Shown: piece by piece, positions 12,480 through 23,450 of the stretch
Position numbering within the stretch: position 1 is the first letter of the stretch
How the letters are laid out: every line of letters begins with the position of its first letter
From: Megamerina dolium
Lineage: Eukaryota; Arthropoda; Insecta; Diptera; Megamerinidae
Direction: 5' to 3'
Assembly (NCBI GenBank): GCA_963854835.1
Contig: OY978529.1
Coordinates: 11,554,775 to 11,618,774, forward strand
DNA length: 64,000 nucleotides
Notes under the pieces: model-generated
What the model was told of the DNA's origin: nothing
Seen by the model: the letters and a program-made list of their open reading frames with translations, nothing else
The model's database searches: none
Position numbers and translations under genes: made by a program

Positions 12480-12645
12480 ATGAGCATATATCATCATTCG
12501 TGGAGTCCAATATGTATTACCCCAACTCATAATTGAAGGAAAGCGGGGCATAGGACGAAAACAGATGCCATGGCTTAGAAACATTCGTGAATGGACCTGG
12601 CAGTTTTAAAGAAGCGACTTAGACTGAATTAAGCTATGAGGAACT
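12480..12645 (+). mobile_element. Non-LTR retrotransposon C-terminal scrap
   Basis: The plus strand reads GKRGIGRKQMPWLRNIREWT, typical of the last part of ORF2 of insect LINEs. Only about 50 codons remain. Confidence 0.5.
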
Positions 12646-13473
12646 AATTTATTCTATGCTTATGCTTGAAATCATACTAAAGCAAAAACACGCACAAAAG
12701 TTAAAACGTAATTTTATAAACATATCCGCAAAGGCGAAATCAATAATATAGAGCTAGAAAACATTCTTTAAGTATTCAGTGTGTTATAAATGAAAAATAG
12801 CGGCTGTTAGTACATAATAGGTATTATTAAAAAAGGAAACGAACATGAAACTTAAAAGAAAAGTAGTGAGTCTACTTCAGTAAAATCGTATTTTCTATTG
12901 AAACGCAGTTGAACTACTGACAGATAAGATGTATCTTCTTTACACAATAAAAACGAAAAAAAAAAATAGATCTTGTTTTTCTATATGTGTGCGTTTTACC
13001 ACTTTTTGTAATCCTAAATGTGTAAATACTTTATTATTCCTAATAAGTATAATAGCGATAATGAATATTGGGAACAGGATAGATGGCTGGAGATATGTTG
13101 CCAAGAGTGATTTCGACATTTAATTAAAGTGTGTATTTCAGTGGTGCTTAAAAATTGGAAAAACAAAAATGTTTTCACACATTCGTTACATTTAAGATAT
13201 ACCAAAGATATGCAAGAAGATACCTATGCAAGTTTTGTTCAGCTCTCCATGGATCGCTTCTGAAGAAGTGAAATTTCTCCTCGAAATTTACATTTTTATT
13301 AGATTGGCCCACACCGCTTCCGATTCTCTTTTTTTCTCCAACCGTTCTTTAAGTCAAATCCCCCAGCTTACAAGTGTATTGTGTGGGAAGAAAATTATAT
13401 AAAAGCACAGCAACGGGTTAGGAGTTAATCCAGGGTTAGCACGTAAAATTTAACCCATCAATTTCCATACATA
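12646..13473. other. Unassigned AT-rich sequence
   Basis: Nothing was recognised. Short open frames here have no family signature. Confidence 0.5.
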
Positions 13474-13837
13474 GTGGGTGCCGTAGCTCAGTGGTTAGTG
13501 CGTTGGCCTTCTGATCTGTAGGTCGTGGGTTCAATCCCCGGCTAAAGCATAACAAAATTGAATATCGCAGAGATTTTTCTTTCGAACGGTATCCACCTGC
13601 CGGCAAGAATTGGCAATTTTTCCGGTAGTAAGAATTTGCCAAAAATGCTTCTTAAAAGAGCTCTGTGGCAAAACTAAGTTAAAGGGTTCTGCCGTTCGGA
13701 ACCGGCTAATATAAGTAGGTCCCTTCAAATTTAACACGCACAACAGTATTGGAAGAGAAGCTCGGTGGTATCACAATGGGCCTTTCTGGTCTAAGTGTGT
13801 CCTCTCAGAGAGTGGGCAGCCCAATAACCTAACCTAA
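13474..13837 (+). repeat. tRNA-derived SINE, tail type A
   Basis: The head has a pol III A box (TAGCTCAGTGGTTAGTGCG, about 13485-13503) and B box (GGTTCAATCCCC). The shared body (TTTCGAACGGTAT..CTGCCGTTCGGAACCGGC) follows. The type A tail is GTATCACAATGGGCC..GTGTGTCCTCTCAGAGAG, ending in AACCTAACCTAA. It resembles tRNA-Arg over the anticodon and T arms, but this is inference. Confidence 0.85.
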
Positions 13838-14299
13838 ACTTCCTACATATGTGTAAAAAGAACCATACATATGATATAAAAAAATATTGCAATAAAACAT
13901 TTGGAAACTTGCAAAAGTTTTGTAAATTCAAGCAGCTGTCACAGAAAATATTGAATTTAAAATTCCAAAGAGCAGACGAATATGAATAACCAAATAAATG
14001 ACACAAAAAAGAGTCAGTGATGCCAACCAAAATCAAAAATGTCCGAGTTCACTAACTCGACTTCAGATATATGTTCTACAATACACTGCTTGGATTAAAG
14101 AAATAACAATTTGACTCTGAGCAACTTAATTCTGAATTGTAAGACATGGGTAACGTTAAAAATCGTTTTTAATTTTTGTTAATATTCGTTCGAATCATGA
14201 ATAAAATAACGAATTAGCTGGCATTATGGAATAAGCACCTGAACCATTAGCATCATCTGAATAATAAAGTTAAAGCTGTACTTACCTGTATAATACAGG

Positions 14300-15260
14300 G
14301 TGTTCCATGAAGACGTGTGATTCGGAATTTTTCGAAATATTTTATTTTATAGGACTATCTGTGGAAAATTATTTCGCTGATATGTTCACCGCGACTATTC
14401 CGTAGATATCTCACTCTTGCGGTCATATTCTTGATGATATTTTGCAGTATGACCTCCGGAATGGCTCGAATCACCGATGTAATATTGCTTTTCAAGTCTG
14501 AAATCGTCTTCGAATCATTCACATAGACGTTATCCTTGGTGTAACCCCACAGAAAAAAGTCTAACGGCATTAAATCGCATGATCTGTGCGGCCAATTCAC
14601 ATCATCGCGACGAGAAATTACACAGTTCGGCAATTTGCGACGCAAAAAGTTCAAATTGCGGCAAGTTGTATGTGGTGTAGCGCCGTCCTGTTGAAACCAC
14701 ATATCATCCAGACCCTGAGCTACAACCTGCGGCACAAATTAGTCCCCCAACATAGTGTGGTTCCGCATCTTCGAAAAAATACGGCTCGAATCTGCCTCAG
14801 ACCCATAGACCGTGCCAAACAGTGGCTCACGTTGGCTGCATTGGCTTCTCAGCAATGACGTGTAGATTTTTAGATATGGCAGATTTGCTTGTTAACATAG
14901 CCGCCGAGGCGAAAATGAGCCTCATCCGAAAATATGATTTTTTAGACAAAATCATCATCTTCATCATCATAAGGCGTTGTGCATGGTCACGAGGAAACAG
15001 CTGCTGCAATATTCTCAGCACTGCGTGCATTCCGCACTCTGATTGGCTTCGGAACATGATCAAGTACGGACTCAGTTTGATAAAATTTATTGACAATGTT
15101 GCGCAGAGTTGTTTCACTAATGTGGTGATTGCGACCCTATTTTTGGTGAATCGATCGCAGCGTTTGCAGCATTCGACTTGGAACTTAAGATTCAAAATTC
15201 GTCAAGTTCAATGCGTTGTTCTTTCGTGTAGCGATCAATCGATCAATCAAAAGAGAGGGT
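14300..15260 (-). mobile_element. DD41D (rosa-type) mariner-like element, degenerate
   Basis: On the minus strand, RYTKEQRIELDE (near 15220) opens the transposase. IFSDEAHF near 14930 holds the first catalytic Asp. The frame at 14735-14355 has WFQQDGATPHT (second Asp) and CDLMPLDFFLWG (third Asp), with 41 residues between the last two. It ends ISEIIFHR at 14355. Several frameshifts separate the parts. From family knowledge, D,D41D spacing defines the rosa subfamily described from Ceratitis. Confidence 0.8.
14355..14735 (-). pseudogene. DD41D mariner-like transposase, C-terminal half
   Basis: This open 126-residue frame carries the second and third catalytic Asp residues (residues 17 and 59) and an intact C-terminus (RVRYLRNSRGEHISEIIFHR). 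The N-terminal half lies upstream in other frames, so it cannot give a full transposase. Confidence 0.8.
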
Positions 15261-15299
15261 GACGTTGGAACAAGCACATAATCCTTGTTCATCAAGTGG

Positions 15300-16020
15300 A
15301 CCACGCGAAACCAGACCAAGGTCTGTTAGTGAATATCAGCCCTATAGCTGATACCTCTGGGGTCCAACCACAAGTGTTATGGACACTGCGACCAAACCAG
15401 ATCTTTTGTACCCAAGCCCGTTTACGACACTAGAATCTCCACTACCTTTTTAATAAAGGATAGAATTGATCTTGTCGAACTTTTGATAATTGAAGCTCGT
15501 ATTGGGAAACTCACCTGAAAGTGTTTGAGTCGTAGTCTGGCCAGGGCCGAACATTCACAAAGTATGTGGATTAATGTTTCATCCTACTCCAGACAGAGTC
15601 TACACTCCGTGTCAGAGGATAGTCCCATTTTGTGAAGGTTGTATTTTAACCAGTTATGTCCTGAGAGATAGCCGGTTATTAGGCGGAGGTTTGTTCTGAT
15701 AAGACTAATTCTATTAAAAGCTGCATTAAAGCTGATAAGAGCTTTCGCTTGTGCGAAGATCCGTCGAATTTGTCCATTGTAGAAGGTATTTGTCGTGGTA
15801 AAGTTTTTCTAGCATAGCTTTGGGCCCGTCAGTGGTCAGTGGCACCCAACATAATGTGACCTTGTTTCGCATAGAGAGTTTTCGTAGGATAAGGAAGCAT
15901 TCGGTGACTAGTTTTGAGGACAACTCCCATGAGGTGAGAGATTTGATGGCATTGTGTATCGTGTAGCGATACCTAATTAAAATCCTATACTGCCACGATG
16001 ACAATGAGACAAAATATGGC
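15300..16020 (-). mobile_element. I-like non-LTR retrotransposon 3' fragment with RNase H domain
   Basis: On the minus strand, AIKSLTSWELSSKLVTECFL and KLSMRNKVTLCWVP (16022-15726) are the RNase H core ending in the WVPGH-type motif; here the frame breaks. Downstream, about 15600-15510, ETLIHILCECSALARLRLKH is the C-terminal zinc-knuckle region. The reverse transcriptase and 5' parts are missing. Confidence 0.75.
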
Positions 16021-17880
16021 AAGAAATGGTCGATAATGCAGATTTTAATCGATAATTAAAGTATCACACCTACTATTGTAGCACACTGTACAAAGCAGGA
16101 TAAAATCAGAAGTAGGACAAATTTGAAATTCCAGTGCATCAATATATAAACGTTTTCCGCGTAGGCAGTCATGTTTGTACATACGTACCTGCATACATAC
16201 ATACAAACATCATACGTATGTATATAGGACAGAGCTCTCTGAAGCCGATCAATCGATTTGTCTTACTCGATGTGTTTGATTGAATGTGTATCTGGGTACA
16301 TACATACATACAACACACAACACAACACGTAGTACATGAAATAACAAAGCGTACTGTATAACTGTATAACGTAACATTTGGTGCCGACAATCCAATCCAG
16401 CCAGTATTGAAGCACTGTTCAAAGTAATACTTACAAACAATGAGCAACAGAAAGGAAAGCAAGCCAGAGCATTCGATCGGCGATCGAGTAAGAAGACATA
16501 CATACATACATACATACATACATACATACATACGTACATAAGACGTCGTATATATATATGTACTGTACATACATGCATACGCTTGTACATACCGAGTCAA
16601 TACATAGAGCAACGAACAACAAAGTAAAGAAAGAAGATGAAATATTCAATGCATCTACTAGTAACCTGTTGTTCGCTCTTGCTGTTGTGTGAATTATGTT
16701 ACGAACATAACGTAACATGTTTCAAAATATAGGAAGTTAACTTGTTTCACTCGCACACTAACTCACGCTTACACAGCACTTGTAGCTGTGTGTTATTAAT
16801 GTTGTGCTATTGCGCTGCAACTTCTGGTTAACGGTCGGGCGGTCTCTTACGTATTGTGTACGTATTATCTAATGTTCAATAGCAGCGCTGCCGATACAAC
16901 AACAACAATATCCGCACTATGCAGCGCTATGCGATGACGGCCGATAGCATTAGAAATGTTCAACAGCAGCAACAACAACAATAATTCGATAATTTTTTTT
17001 TTTCTCGACTAACTTATTGAACTGCATTCGCTTGTACACACCGCCGCCGAGGGAGGCAGTTTGCTGCATAACCTCTTTTTCGACTGGCGCAATCAGAGGA
17101 AGCATGTACATACGAACCTATGTACATATGTACATTTACCAGTACCTACATACATATTTACACTGAGTATATGAGTACGAAAAGTATTTATATGAGCACA
17201 TAATCGTGTAGGTACAACATATATACGAGTTTGTGTATATAACTATTATAGTTAAGTATCTGTGTATGCTGTGTATGCTTTGTACATATTTCATAATACC
17301 TTTTACCTGTTACCATACATATGGTATGGATGTCGGTATGCACATACATATGTATGTAGGTACCTACATATATTTAGAAAAAAGAAAACAAAGGCAGAAA
17401 CATTCATTACCCAAAAAAAAGATGCCTAAGATTACAAAATTTTCTACTCTATCTATCAACGGGCTGTGGCTCTATAGGGCATTGTTTGACATTAAGAATG
17501 GCACAGTATGGGTGGTTCTCAAGATAACAATTCCTTTGAGTGCCCTTACGTTTTTTGATCCCACCCGTTAATGTCGTTACACATTTGTAAAGAACTCGGT
17601 ATTTTTGTTTGTTTGTTTTTTTTTTTTTGCCTCTAATTCTACGAAATTGTATTGATCACTTTTCTCATTGTCCTCGAGGAAATTGTATTTTTTTAGGGTT
17701 GTACAAATTCGGAAACAGCAAATGTGATTGCGAATGCGAATGCGAATAATAAGAAATTAAATAGGTAAGGAGTGCGTCGAATAAAATTGTCCGGTACAAA
17801 AATGATAAAAATCTTTTTAACCACTAGTCCGATTTCTACAAACTAGAGTATTTTATTTTAAAAATTATTAAAAAAAAAAA
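16021..17880. other. Unique sequence with CATA and CAA/CAG microsatellites
   Basis: No genes were recognised. A perfect (ACAT)n tract is at 16495-16541, and CAACAACAACAATA/CAGCAGCAACAAC runs lie at 16895-16982. The lack of transposon signatures over 1.8 kb makes it a candidate regulatory segment of the aop upstream region, but nothing specific supports that. Confidence 0.35.
16495..16541. repeat. (ACAT)n microsatellite
   Basis: About eleven tandem ACAT units, one interrupted by ACGT. Confidence 0.9.
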
Positions 17881-17886
17881 GAAAAA

Positions 17887-18214
17887 TATGTGGCGCATAA
17901 AGCCCCAAAGGGCTCATTGGCCGAGCTTCTCTTCCATTACTGTTGTGCGTCTTAAATTTTTTTTTTATTAGAAGGGACCTACTTATTTTAGCCGGTTCCG
18001 AATGGCAGAACACTTGTTACATCACTTTTTCTGATCTTTGTCACAGAGTTCTTTAAGAAGCTTTTTCTTGGCAAGTTGTTACTGTCGGAAGAATTGCCAA
18101 TTGCTTGCCGACAGGTGGGTACCGTTCGAAAGAAAAATCTTATCAATATTAAATTTGTTATGCATCAGCCGGGGATTGAACCACGACCTACAGATCAGAA
18201 GGCGAACACACTAA
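17887..18214 (-). repeat. tRNA-derived SINE, tail type B, head truncated
   Basis: The reverse complement shows the B box (GGTTCAATCCCC), the body, and a type B tail (GGCCAATGAGCCCTTTGGGG..TGCGCCACATATTT). The A box is missing because the copy abuts the Tc1-like element that starts near 18215. Confidence 0.8.
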
Positions 18215-19250
18215 CCACTTCAAAAAAGAAACCAGGAATTTTTATTTTTTAACAAAAAGTCTTATTTTTTCAGGAATCCCTTCCATTAATGTTTTTATGG
18301 TAGTGTCCCACACCCTCACAGCTGCTGCAGACCACCTTCTTCTGAAGTCTTGAAGGTCATTGGCCACTTTTTTATTGCCTTCATCTCCCTTTTTACTAAA
18401 GCCCAGTATCTCTCGATCGGTCTTAGTTCTGGACAGTTTGGTGGATTGGCTTCTCTAGGCACCAAAATCACTTCTTTCTTTTGGAACCACTCTAAGGCCG
18501 TTTTACTGTAGTGACATGAAGCGAGGTCAGGCCAACAAAAACGTGGACACTTCATGTTGCCGCAAACAGAGAAGCAATCTTTTTTGCAAGCATTCCTTCA
18601 CGAATGTGCTGCTCCTTTTGCCGCAACTGCAAATTGCCTGCCAAACAAGGAATTTCTTTGGAAATTTTCTAATTTTTTTGGCTTTCGAATTTTTCAGCAA
18701 CATTTCCTCGAGAATCGGCGGTATCATTTTCCTGGCCAGGTAGCTGGGAAAAGTCCGCTAAAACATAAGTTTCGTCGTCCATTATGCAGCATTCAAATTT
18801 CTTGACGAAATTTTGGTTCAGCATTTTAACTCGTTGTTTTGCGGTTTAATTCTTGACGGCGTTTCTAATTCGGAACTTTTTGCACTTTTTACGTCTTCAG
18901 CCCAGCTTCCTTCTTAGTTCTGCGGACAAAAGATTCTAAGCAATCAGTCTTCACCGTCAATTTTCTTCCCGAAATATTTGGATTTCTCTTCAAAATTGTC
19001 ACAACGTTCTTCGCCTTTTCACGGTCATGTGGCCCCTTCTTTTTACCAGAGCCTTTCTTCCGATCAATACGCGGTTCTTCCTTAAAGCGTTTAATAATGC
19101 GAGAAATAGTTTTAGGGTTAGCCCCTATCTCTTCGGCAATTTCTTTAAATGACCAGTGAGGTTGCTTTTGAAATATTTTAATAATATTTTCTCGCACTTC
19201 CACTTCGTTTGGCATATTCGCGTTAAAAATACAAGATACTAAGATACAAA
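18215..19250 (-). mobile_element. Tc1/mariner-superfamily DD37E-type element, degenerate
   Basis: Minus-strand order: an HTH N-terminus at 19215-18889 (SFKEIAEEIGANPKTISRII), a middle segment at 18727-18527 (KKFLVWQAICSCGK) and a C-terminus at 18555-18316. In the C-terminus CWPDLASCHYSK holds the second catalytic Asp and CPELRPIERYWALVKRE the Glu, 37 residues apart. The segment around the first Asp (18730-18880) is disrupted by frameshifts, so the element is inactive. Confidence 0.8.
18889..19215 (-). pseudogene. DD37E-type transposase, N-terminal HTH part
   Basis: This is a 108-residue frame starting MPNEVEVRENIIKIFQKQPH. A first helix-turn-helix (residues about 15-45) is followed by a basic KKGSGKKKGP linker and a second HTH-like segment. 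It is continuous with the transposase remnants downstream on the minus strand but ends at a stop before the catalytic core. Confidence 0.75.
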
Positions 19251-19344
19251 CTTTTTTGATTTTGAATCTTTCAATAGCACAGTATGGGAAGAAATGTAAC
19301 GGACAATTTTATTCGACGCACTCCTTTTTTTATTTTGGTATACC

Positions 19345-19442
19345 TTTTCGATATTCAATTTTGTTATGCTTCAGCCGGGGATTGAACCCACGCCCTACAG
19401 ATCAGAACGCCAACGCACTAACCACTGACCTCCGGCATCCAT
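19345..19442 (-). repeat. tRNA-derived SINE head fragment
   Basis: The reverse complement has an A-box region (GTCAGTGGTTAGTGCGTTGG) and a B box (GGTTCAATCCCC). Only about 100 bp remain; the body and tail are absent. Confidence 0.75.
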
Positions 19443-19641
19443 TAGTGCTCTATTTACTTTCATATTTTCCACTGTATAGAGATGTTACTTATCGAAAGAC
19501 GAAAGACCTAGACCCATATAGTAAAACCTCTAAAACTTTTTGCATTCTAAGGCTAAACTTTTTTTTATGACGTTATTATATTTGCAATTTTTTTCCTGAG
19601 TGCTTTTAGAAAAGGTGGGGAAAAAAGGGTTAAAATTTAAG

Positions 19642-20816
19642 AATGATAGAAATAGAGATGGCGCCCTGAGTGAACAGTTATATTTTTTGGTTTGAGTTTG
19701 ACAGCCAACTGTTCCTATGGTGACGTCATAAAGGAAAAGAAAATTAACCAAAGAGGGCAAATCAATTTTTATAATTCTTGCATTTGTATAGAACGCGGTT
19801 ACTTAAAACAATTTCGATTGAAAAATGTGATTTTTATAAATGAAGTGTGTAGTGGCGAGTTGCAATAACGATAGTTCTGACAAATCGTTATTACAGAACT
19901 ATTTTTCCTTTCCGTGCGATGTGTTTTTGGCAAAAAAGTGGATTAGTTTCTGACGCCGATCAAGTCCTTTCAACCACAAAAATAGTGTGATTTGCAAGGA
20001 CCATTTCATAAATGATGATTTTATAAACCTCAAGGAATATGAAATGGGAAAAAATTTATTTATTTTATTTGCACAGCATTCGTTTTTCTTAAATGTTCCT
20101 AATTTTCCTGGCTTTGCGTCGAAATTTAAATTGATGCGAGGGGTTGTGCCAACTGTCTGCCAAGTATGCCAAGGTGGGACAACTCTTCGGGAACAGAGGG
20201 TTCATCGGAGAGAAAATAGCACATCGTTGCTATGTTGTTGCATCAACAAAGTTTGGAAATTGCAGTTAGTGGTAACAAAAATCGTTGGTTATTGTATGGA
20301 AATATTCAACTCTTTAAATTAACTTATTAGCGGAGGTAGGATTAGATAATTTTTGAAGTTGACTTGAAGAAGCCTCAAACTCTGCTCTAAATCTGCATAA
20401 CAGAAGAAGAATTTCGAAAGGAAGTGGTTTTAAATCGCACAATTGAACTATTAAATGTATATTGTATATGTTTATTTCAAACGTAGTAAAGCGTTAAAGA
20501 AAAAATTTACTCCTGCGCAGACTTCAGAAAAAGCACTCCGCAAAGTGTATCGCCTTGAAGCTCTCCTTTAAAAATACGGAAAGGAAGTAGGTATATAACA
20601 TACAAAAATTCATTAAAATAGTAAGTTAGTTTTTATTAATTCTTTTTTAATTCTTAAGTAATTATTTTTTTAATTACTGATATAATTATTTAATTATTTT
20701 TTTAATTTTTAATTTCAATGTTACCTTTTGTATAGGATTTTGACACTTCTTATTTACCTTCTAAACGTACTGTTTCGTTTATGACGTCACAGGGTGCAAT
20801 CTTTATTTCTATCATT
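19642..20816 (+). mobile_element. P-superfamily element, internally deleted, with THAP-domain remnant
   Basis: Terminal inverted repeats lie at 19642-19667 and 20790-20816 (ATGATAGAAATA[G/A]AGAT..CCCTG; 23 of 26 positions match), resembling the Drosophila P-element terminus. A subterminal inverted repeat TGACGTCATAAA is at about 19721-19732 and 20779-20788. Inside, from 19842, is a THAP domain. No clean 8-bp target duplication was found. The catalytic region is deleted; total length is 1175 bp against about 2.9 kb for P. Confidence 0.7.
19842..20160 (+). pseudogene. THAP zinc-finger domain of P-like transposase, broken by a stop
   Basis: The reading begins MKCVVASCNND and continues NYFSFPCDVFLAKKWISF, then a stop near 19950. 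It resumes NSVICKDHFINDDFINLKE and, after a frameshift, KLMRGVVPTV near 20130. This supplies the C2CH Zn ligands (C-x4-C, then C-x2-H), the conserved Trp, and the closing AVPT-type box of THAP domains, in the correct order. From family knowledge, THAP domains bind DNA in P transposases. Confidence 0.75.
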
Positions 20817-20878
20817 TTTGGTTAACATTCATATCGGATCGAAATGTGTTGATTGGGTACATATAGTAAACTTTCACG

Positions 20879-21020
20879 GGGAATAATTTTGTAGAACATT
20901 TTAACCCGTTAGCTCTCTTACAAAAGGTTCGTTTTGACTCCTTTTTTTGTTTTTGTTGAGTGAATAAAATGGCATTTAGGAGGTCGCTAGAGGGTTAAAT
21001 TGTTCTACAAAATTATTCCC
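20879..21020. repeat. 142-bp foldback repeat
   Basis: Two ~35-bp arms (20879-20914 and 20986-21020; GGGAATAATTTTGTAGAACA and its complement) are about 94% identical in inverted orientation and separated by 71 bp. It lies just outside the P-like element and carries no coding capacity, so it may be a small MITE or foldback element. Confidence 0.75.
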
Positions 21021-21099
21021 TGTTTTATTAACTTTTCCAATATTTCGGCATACTCGAAATTTCATTTCTTCCATTGGGGTGAAAAAATTTGATCCATCC

Positions 21100-21410
21100 A
21101 AATCCAAATTTTCAATGGAAATAGCTGTTCAGGTATCGCCCCCATTACCGATCACTAATGATTTTTCCTCCCCAAAGTTTCTTGTTTCGTATCTCCTTAT
21201 CAACCTTAGGAGGACGCTCCCATACAAAATGAACACAAAAACACATTATCACCGATAAATACCCCATAACTCTACAGAGAGATAAAATGTACGATCGACC
21301 TGAGTTAATTTTTCCTCCCCAACATCTCATCCAAAGTTGTTTAACCCTGTCTCCAGCTCTTAAGGGGGCTACCATACAAAATTTACTTTTTACCATGGCT
21401 TTAAAAACTA
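21100..21410 (-). repeat. Fragment related to the GGGCGTGGC/TATGGGAG repeat family
   Basis: GCTCCCATACAAAATG near 21215 and GGGGGCTACCATACAAAATT near 21364, about 150 bp apart, match the spacing and motif of the arrays at 1.9-3.1 and 36.5-37.7 kb. It is diverged. Confidence 0.4.
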
Positions 21411-21529
21411 AAAATGGAGGCGGCTTCAAACCTCGTATTTCTTTTTGCTTTTGCGAAAAATGTTTGAATGCTCAAAATTCTACGTTTTTCGTTGTTTAAA
21501 TGAAATCAAGTTTGAATTTAATTACTTGT

Positions 21530-21665
21530 GGGCACTTATAGGGCCCACAGGACCATTTAGTCGAGCCTCTCCTCCAGTACTGTGGTGTGTGGACAGTATT
21601 AGAAGAGACCTACATATATTAGCCGGTTCCGAACGGCAGAATACAGCTGCCACACAAAATCACTG
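21530..21665 (-). repeat. tRNA-derived SINE, 3' half only
   Basis: GCCGGTTCCGAACGGCAGAA near 21618-21640 is the body core. Toward 21534 is a tail like type B (CCAGTACTGTGGTGTGTGG). The head is absent. Confidence 0.6.
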
Positions 21666-23374
21666 CTACGAGCCGCGGCCAGCACATCATTTTAAACATA
21701 GAAGATCTGCCGACACCTACTACCATTGCCCTACATAGGTAAAAACAGGAAAATTTAAAGTGTTTTATGAAAGTGTTCATATAAAAAATTCGAAAAAGAA
21801 AAATAATTATTTTACATGATTATTTCTAAGAACTCTGAACGCTACACACCGCGCTCAGCGGATTGGATGCACCTGATTTAGCTAGAGGGCTTTTCTTTCT
21901 GAAGAGTACTGCGTTATAGTTAATATCATGTGCGATATTGTGATTATAATTTTCTCATTTTTTCTTAAATTAAATAGCAATTGACACGAACGTCACGTTG
22001 TAGCAATTGTGTCACATTAAACATTTGAAATGTATATGGTTGGTGGTTCTTCATACTCCTTGAGATACACACGGACGCATATGTATGTGTGCAATACAAT
22101 ATATTCATTTGGTAAACAGTTACATTTGCAGTGGAAATCGCTACAACATACCTTTTTGAAAATGTTGTTTACACCTAGATGTTGCAGGGTGACGGATACA
22201 ACAACAATAGAGCATAAAAAAAACAAGAAAATATGTTTGAAAAAGACAAGTAGTAAGTTGTCTGCTTTCATTGCGCGCTACCTCAAAATTAATAATCAGT
22301 CCTAAATGAGTTAATGCTGTTGGCAATGCAGGTGATGTTAGTTCTTTATGTGGTGTACACCATCACGCTGCTGCGGCTGATAGTACTTTCTGCTTCTTCG
22401 TCATCTTCTTCATTTGCGTTTGAATTCATTTCTTCTTATTTACTTCTTCTACTCTTTTAATCCTTTGTCGTCGTCGTCGTCGTCGTTGTTGATGATAATT
22501 TTGTTACAAATGCAACCGTGCCTGCTGCTTACAATTTTTGAGAAATGCACGTTATTGTCCGGCCATCATCTCCCCTAATTAGTCTTATATAGAATTTGTA
22601 AAAGCCTGTAGCAGTCATTAGATTTGTGATGAGCTACAATTAAGAGTATGACTGCATACTTCTAATGCTCTAGCTGCATCAAACACAAGTACTACTTAAC
22701 GCACGTAAATTTAATGCAGTCTATAATCAGCAGGTTGGCATACAGCACAAAGTTGCCAGGTTTGATGTATGAACACTGAACAGAGAAGACGCTGAGTACT
22801 AAATAAACAACATTTTAATGAAAAACATGCCAATAACTAACATAAAAACTATGGTGGGAACACACAATTAAATAAAGACAATTGTTGCAGTAGCTGCGAT
22901 ATTGTACTATCTTTGATAGAATTTAATCAGAAATATGACACAAAAAACCCTTTTAAAACTGACGTTCAAGGGTTCGAATTCTCTGCAGAGAATTTTTCTG
23001 GAAATATTCATTTTGGGCCACCAAAGACTCGACGCTCACATGGTCTAAGGAGATGTGCAAAAATGCAATGAAAACAGAGCCCATCTCTAACGTTCGCCCT
23101 TTCAAAATATATCTTCTAATCCCACCTCCATCCTGCATCAAATTTGGTAGCTTCTGCAATTTGTCTCAGTCTAAATTATACGATTTTAAGATTTACAATA
23201 TTTTACGATATATTTGTATTGGAACTATGTACATTAAAAAATAGGCGTGGATTGCACATTTCTTGTAAATCTAGTTTTCCTTACGATTCTGACCCACGCC
23301 TTAAATATGATTTTCCTACGCTGTTATGAACTCTTCATTTTTTTGTTTCCTCCTTAAAACTCCTAATTGGTGCA
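21666..23374. other. Unassigned sequence
   Basis: No gene was recognised. A (TCG)n tract is at 22468-22486. Some stretches (22300-22760) look unique and could be intronic regulatory DNA, but I see no specific motif. Confidence 0.4.
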
Positions 23375-23450
23375 TAGGGCCTCCACAATGCTTCTCCATC
23401 GCACACGGTTTTGGGCAGTTGATTTAGCTCCTTCCCATGTGATGCTGGCA
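23375..23450 (-). mobile_element. Non-LTR retrotransposon C-terminal scrap
   Basis: The minus strand reads WEGAKSTAQNRVRWRSIVEA followed by LCTN and a stop, the last residues of a LINE ORF2. Only about 25 codons remain. Confidence 0.6.

Noticed and set aside
13474..13545. Possible tRNA gene (A and B boxes, anticodon-like loop)
   Set aside because: The acceptor stem does not pair, the loop is too long, no T-run terminator follows, and the same head recurs with a shared body in at least eight places, so it is a SINE head.
16169..16718. Overlapping minus-strand frames rich in Tyr, Val, Cys and Met
   Set aside because: They run through the ACAT microsatellite and flanking TATG repeats; repeat-driven open frames.
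17233..17571. 112-codon plus-strand open frame
   Set aside because: Starts in TACATA-type repeat DNA, no recognisable domain, no splice or promoter context.
22017..22326. Overlapping open frames on both strands with hydrophobic or cysteine-rich stretches
   Set aside because: No homology recognised and no codon or context support; shadows of each other.
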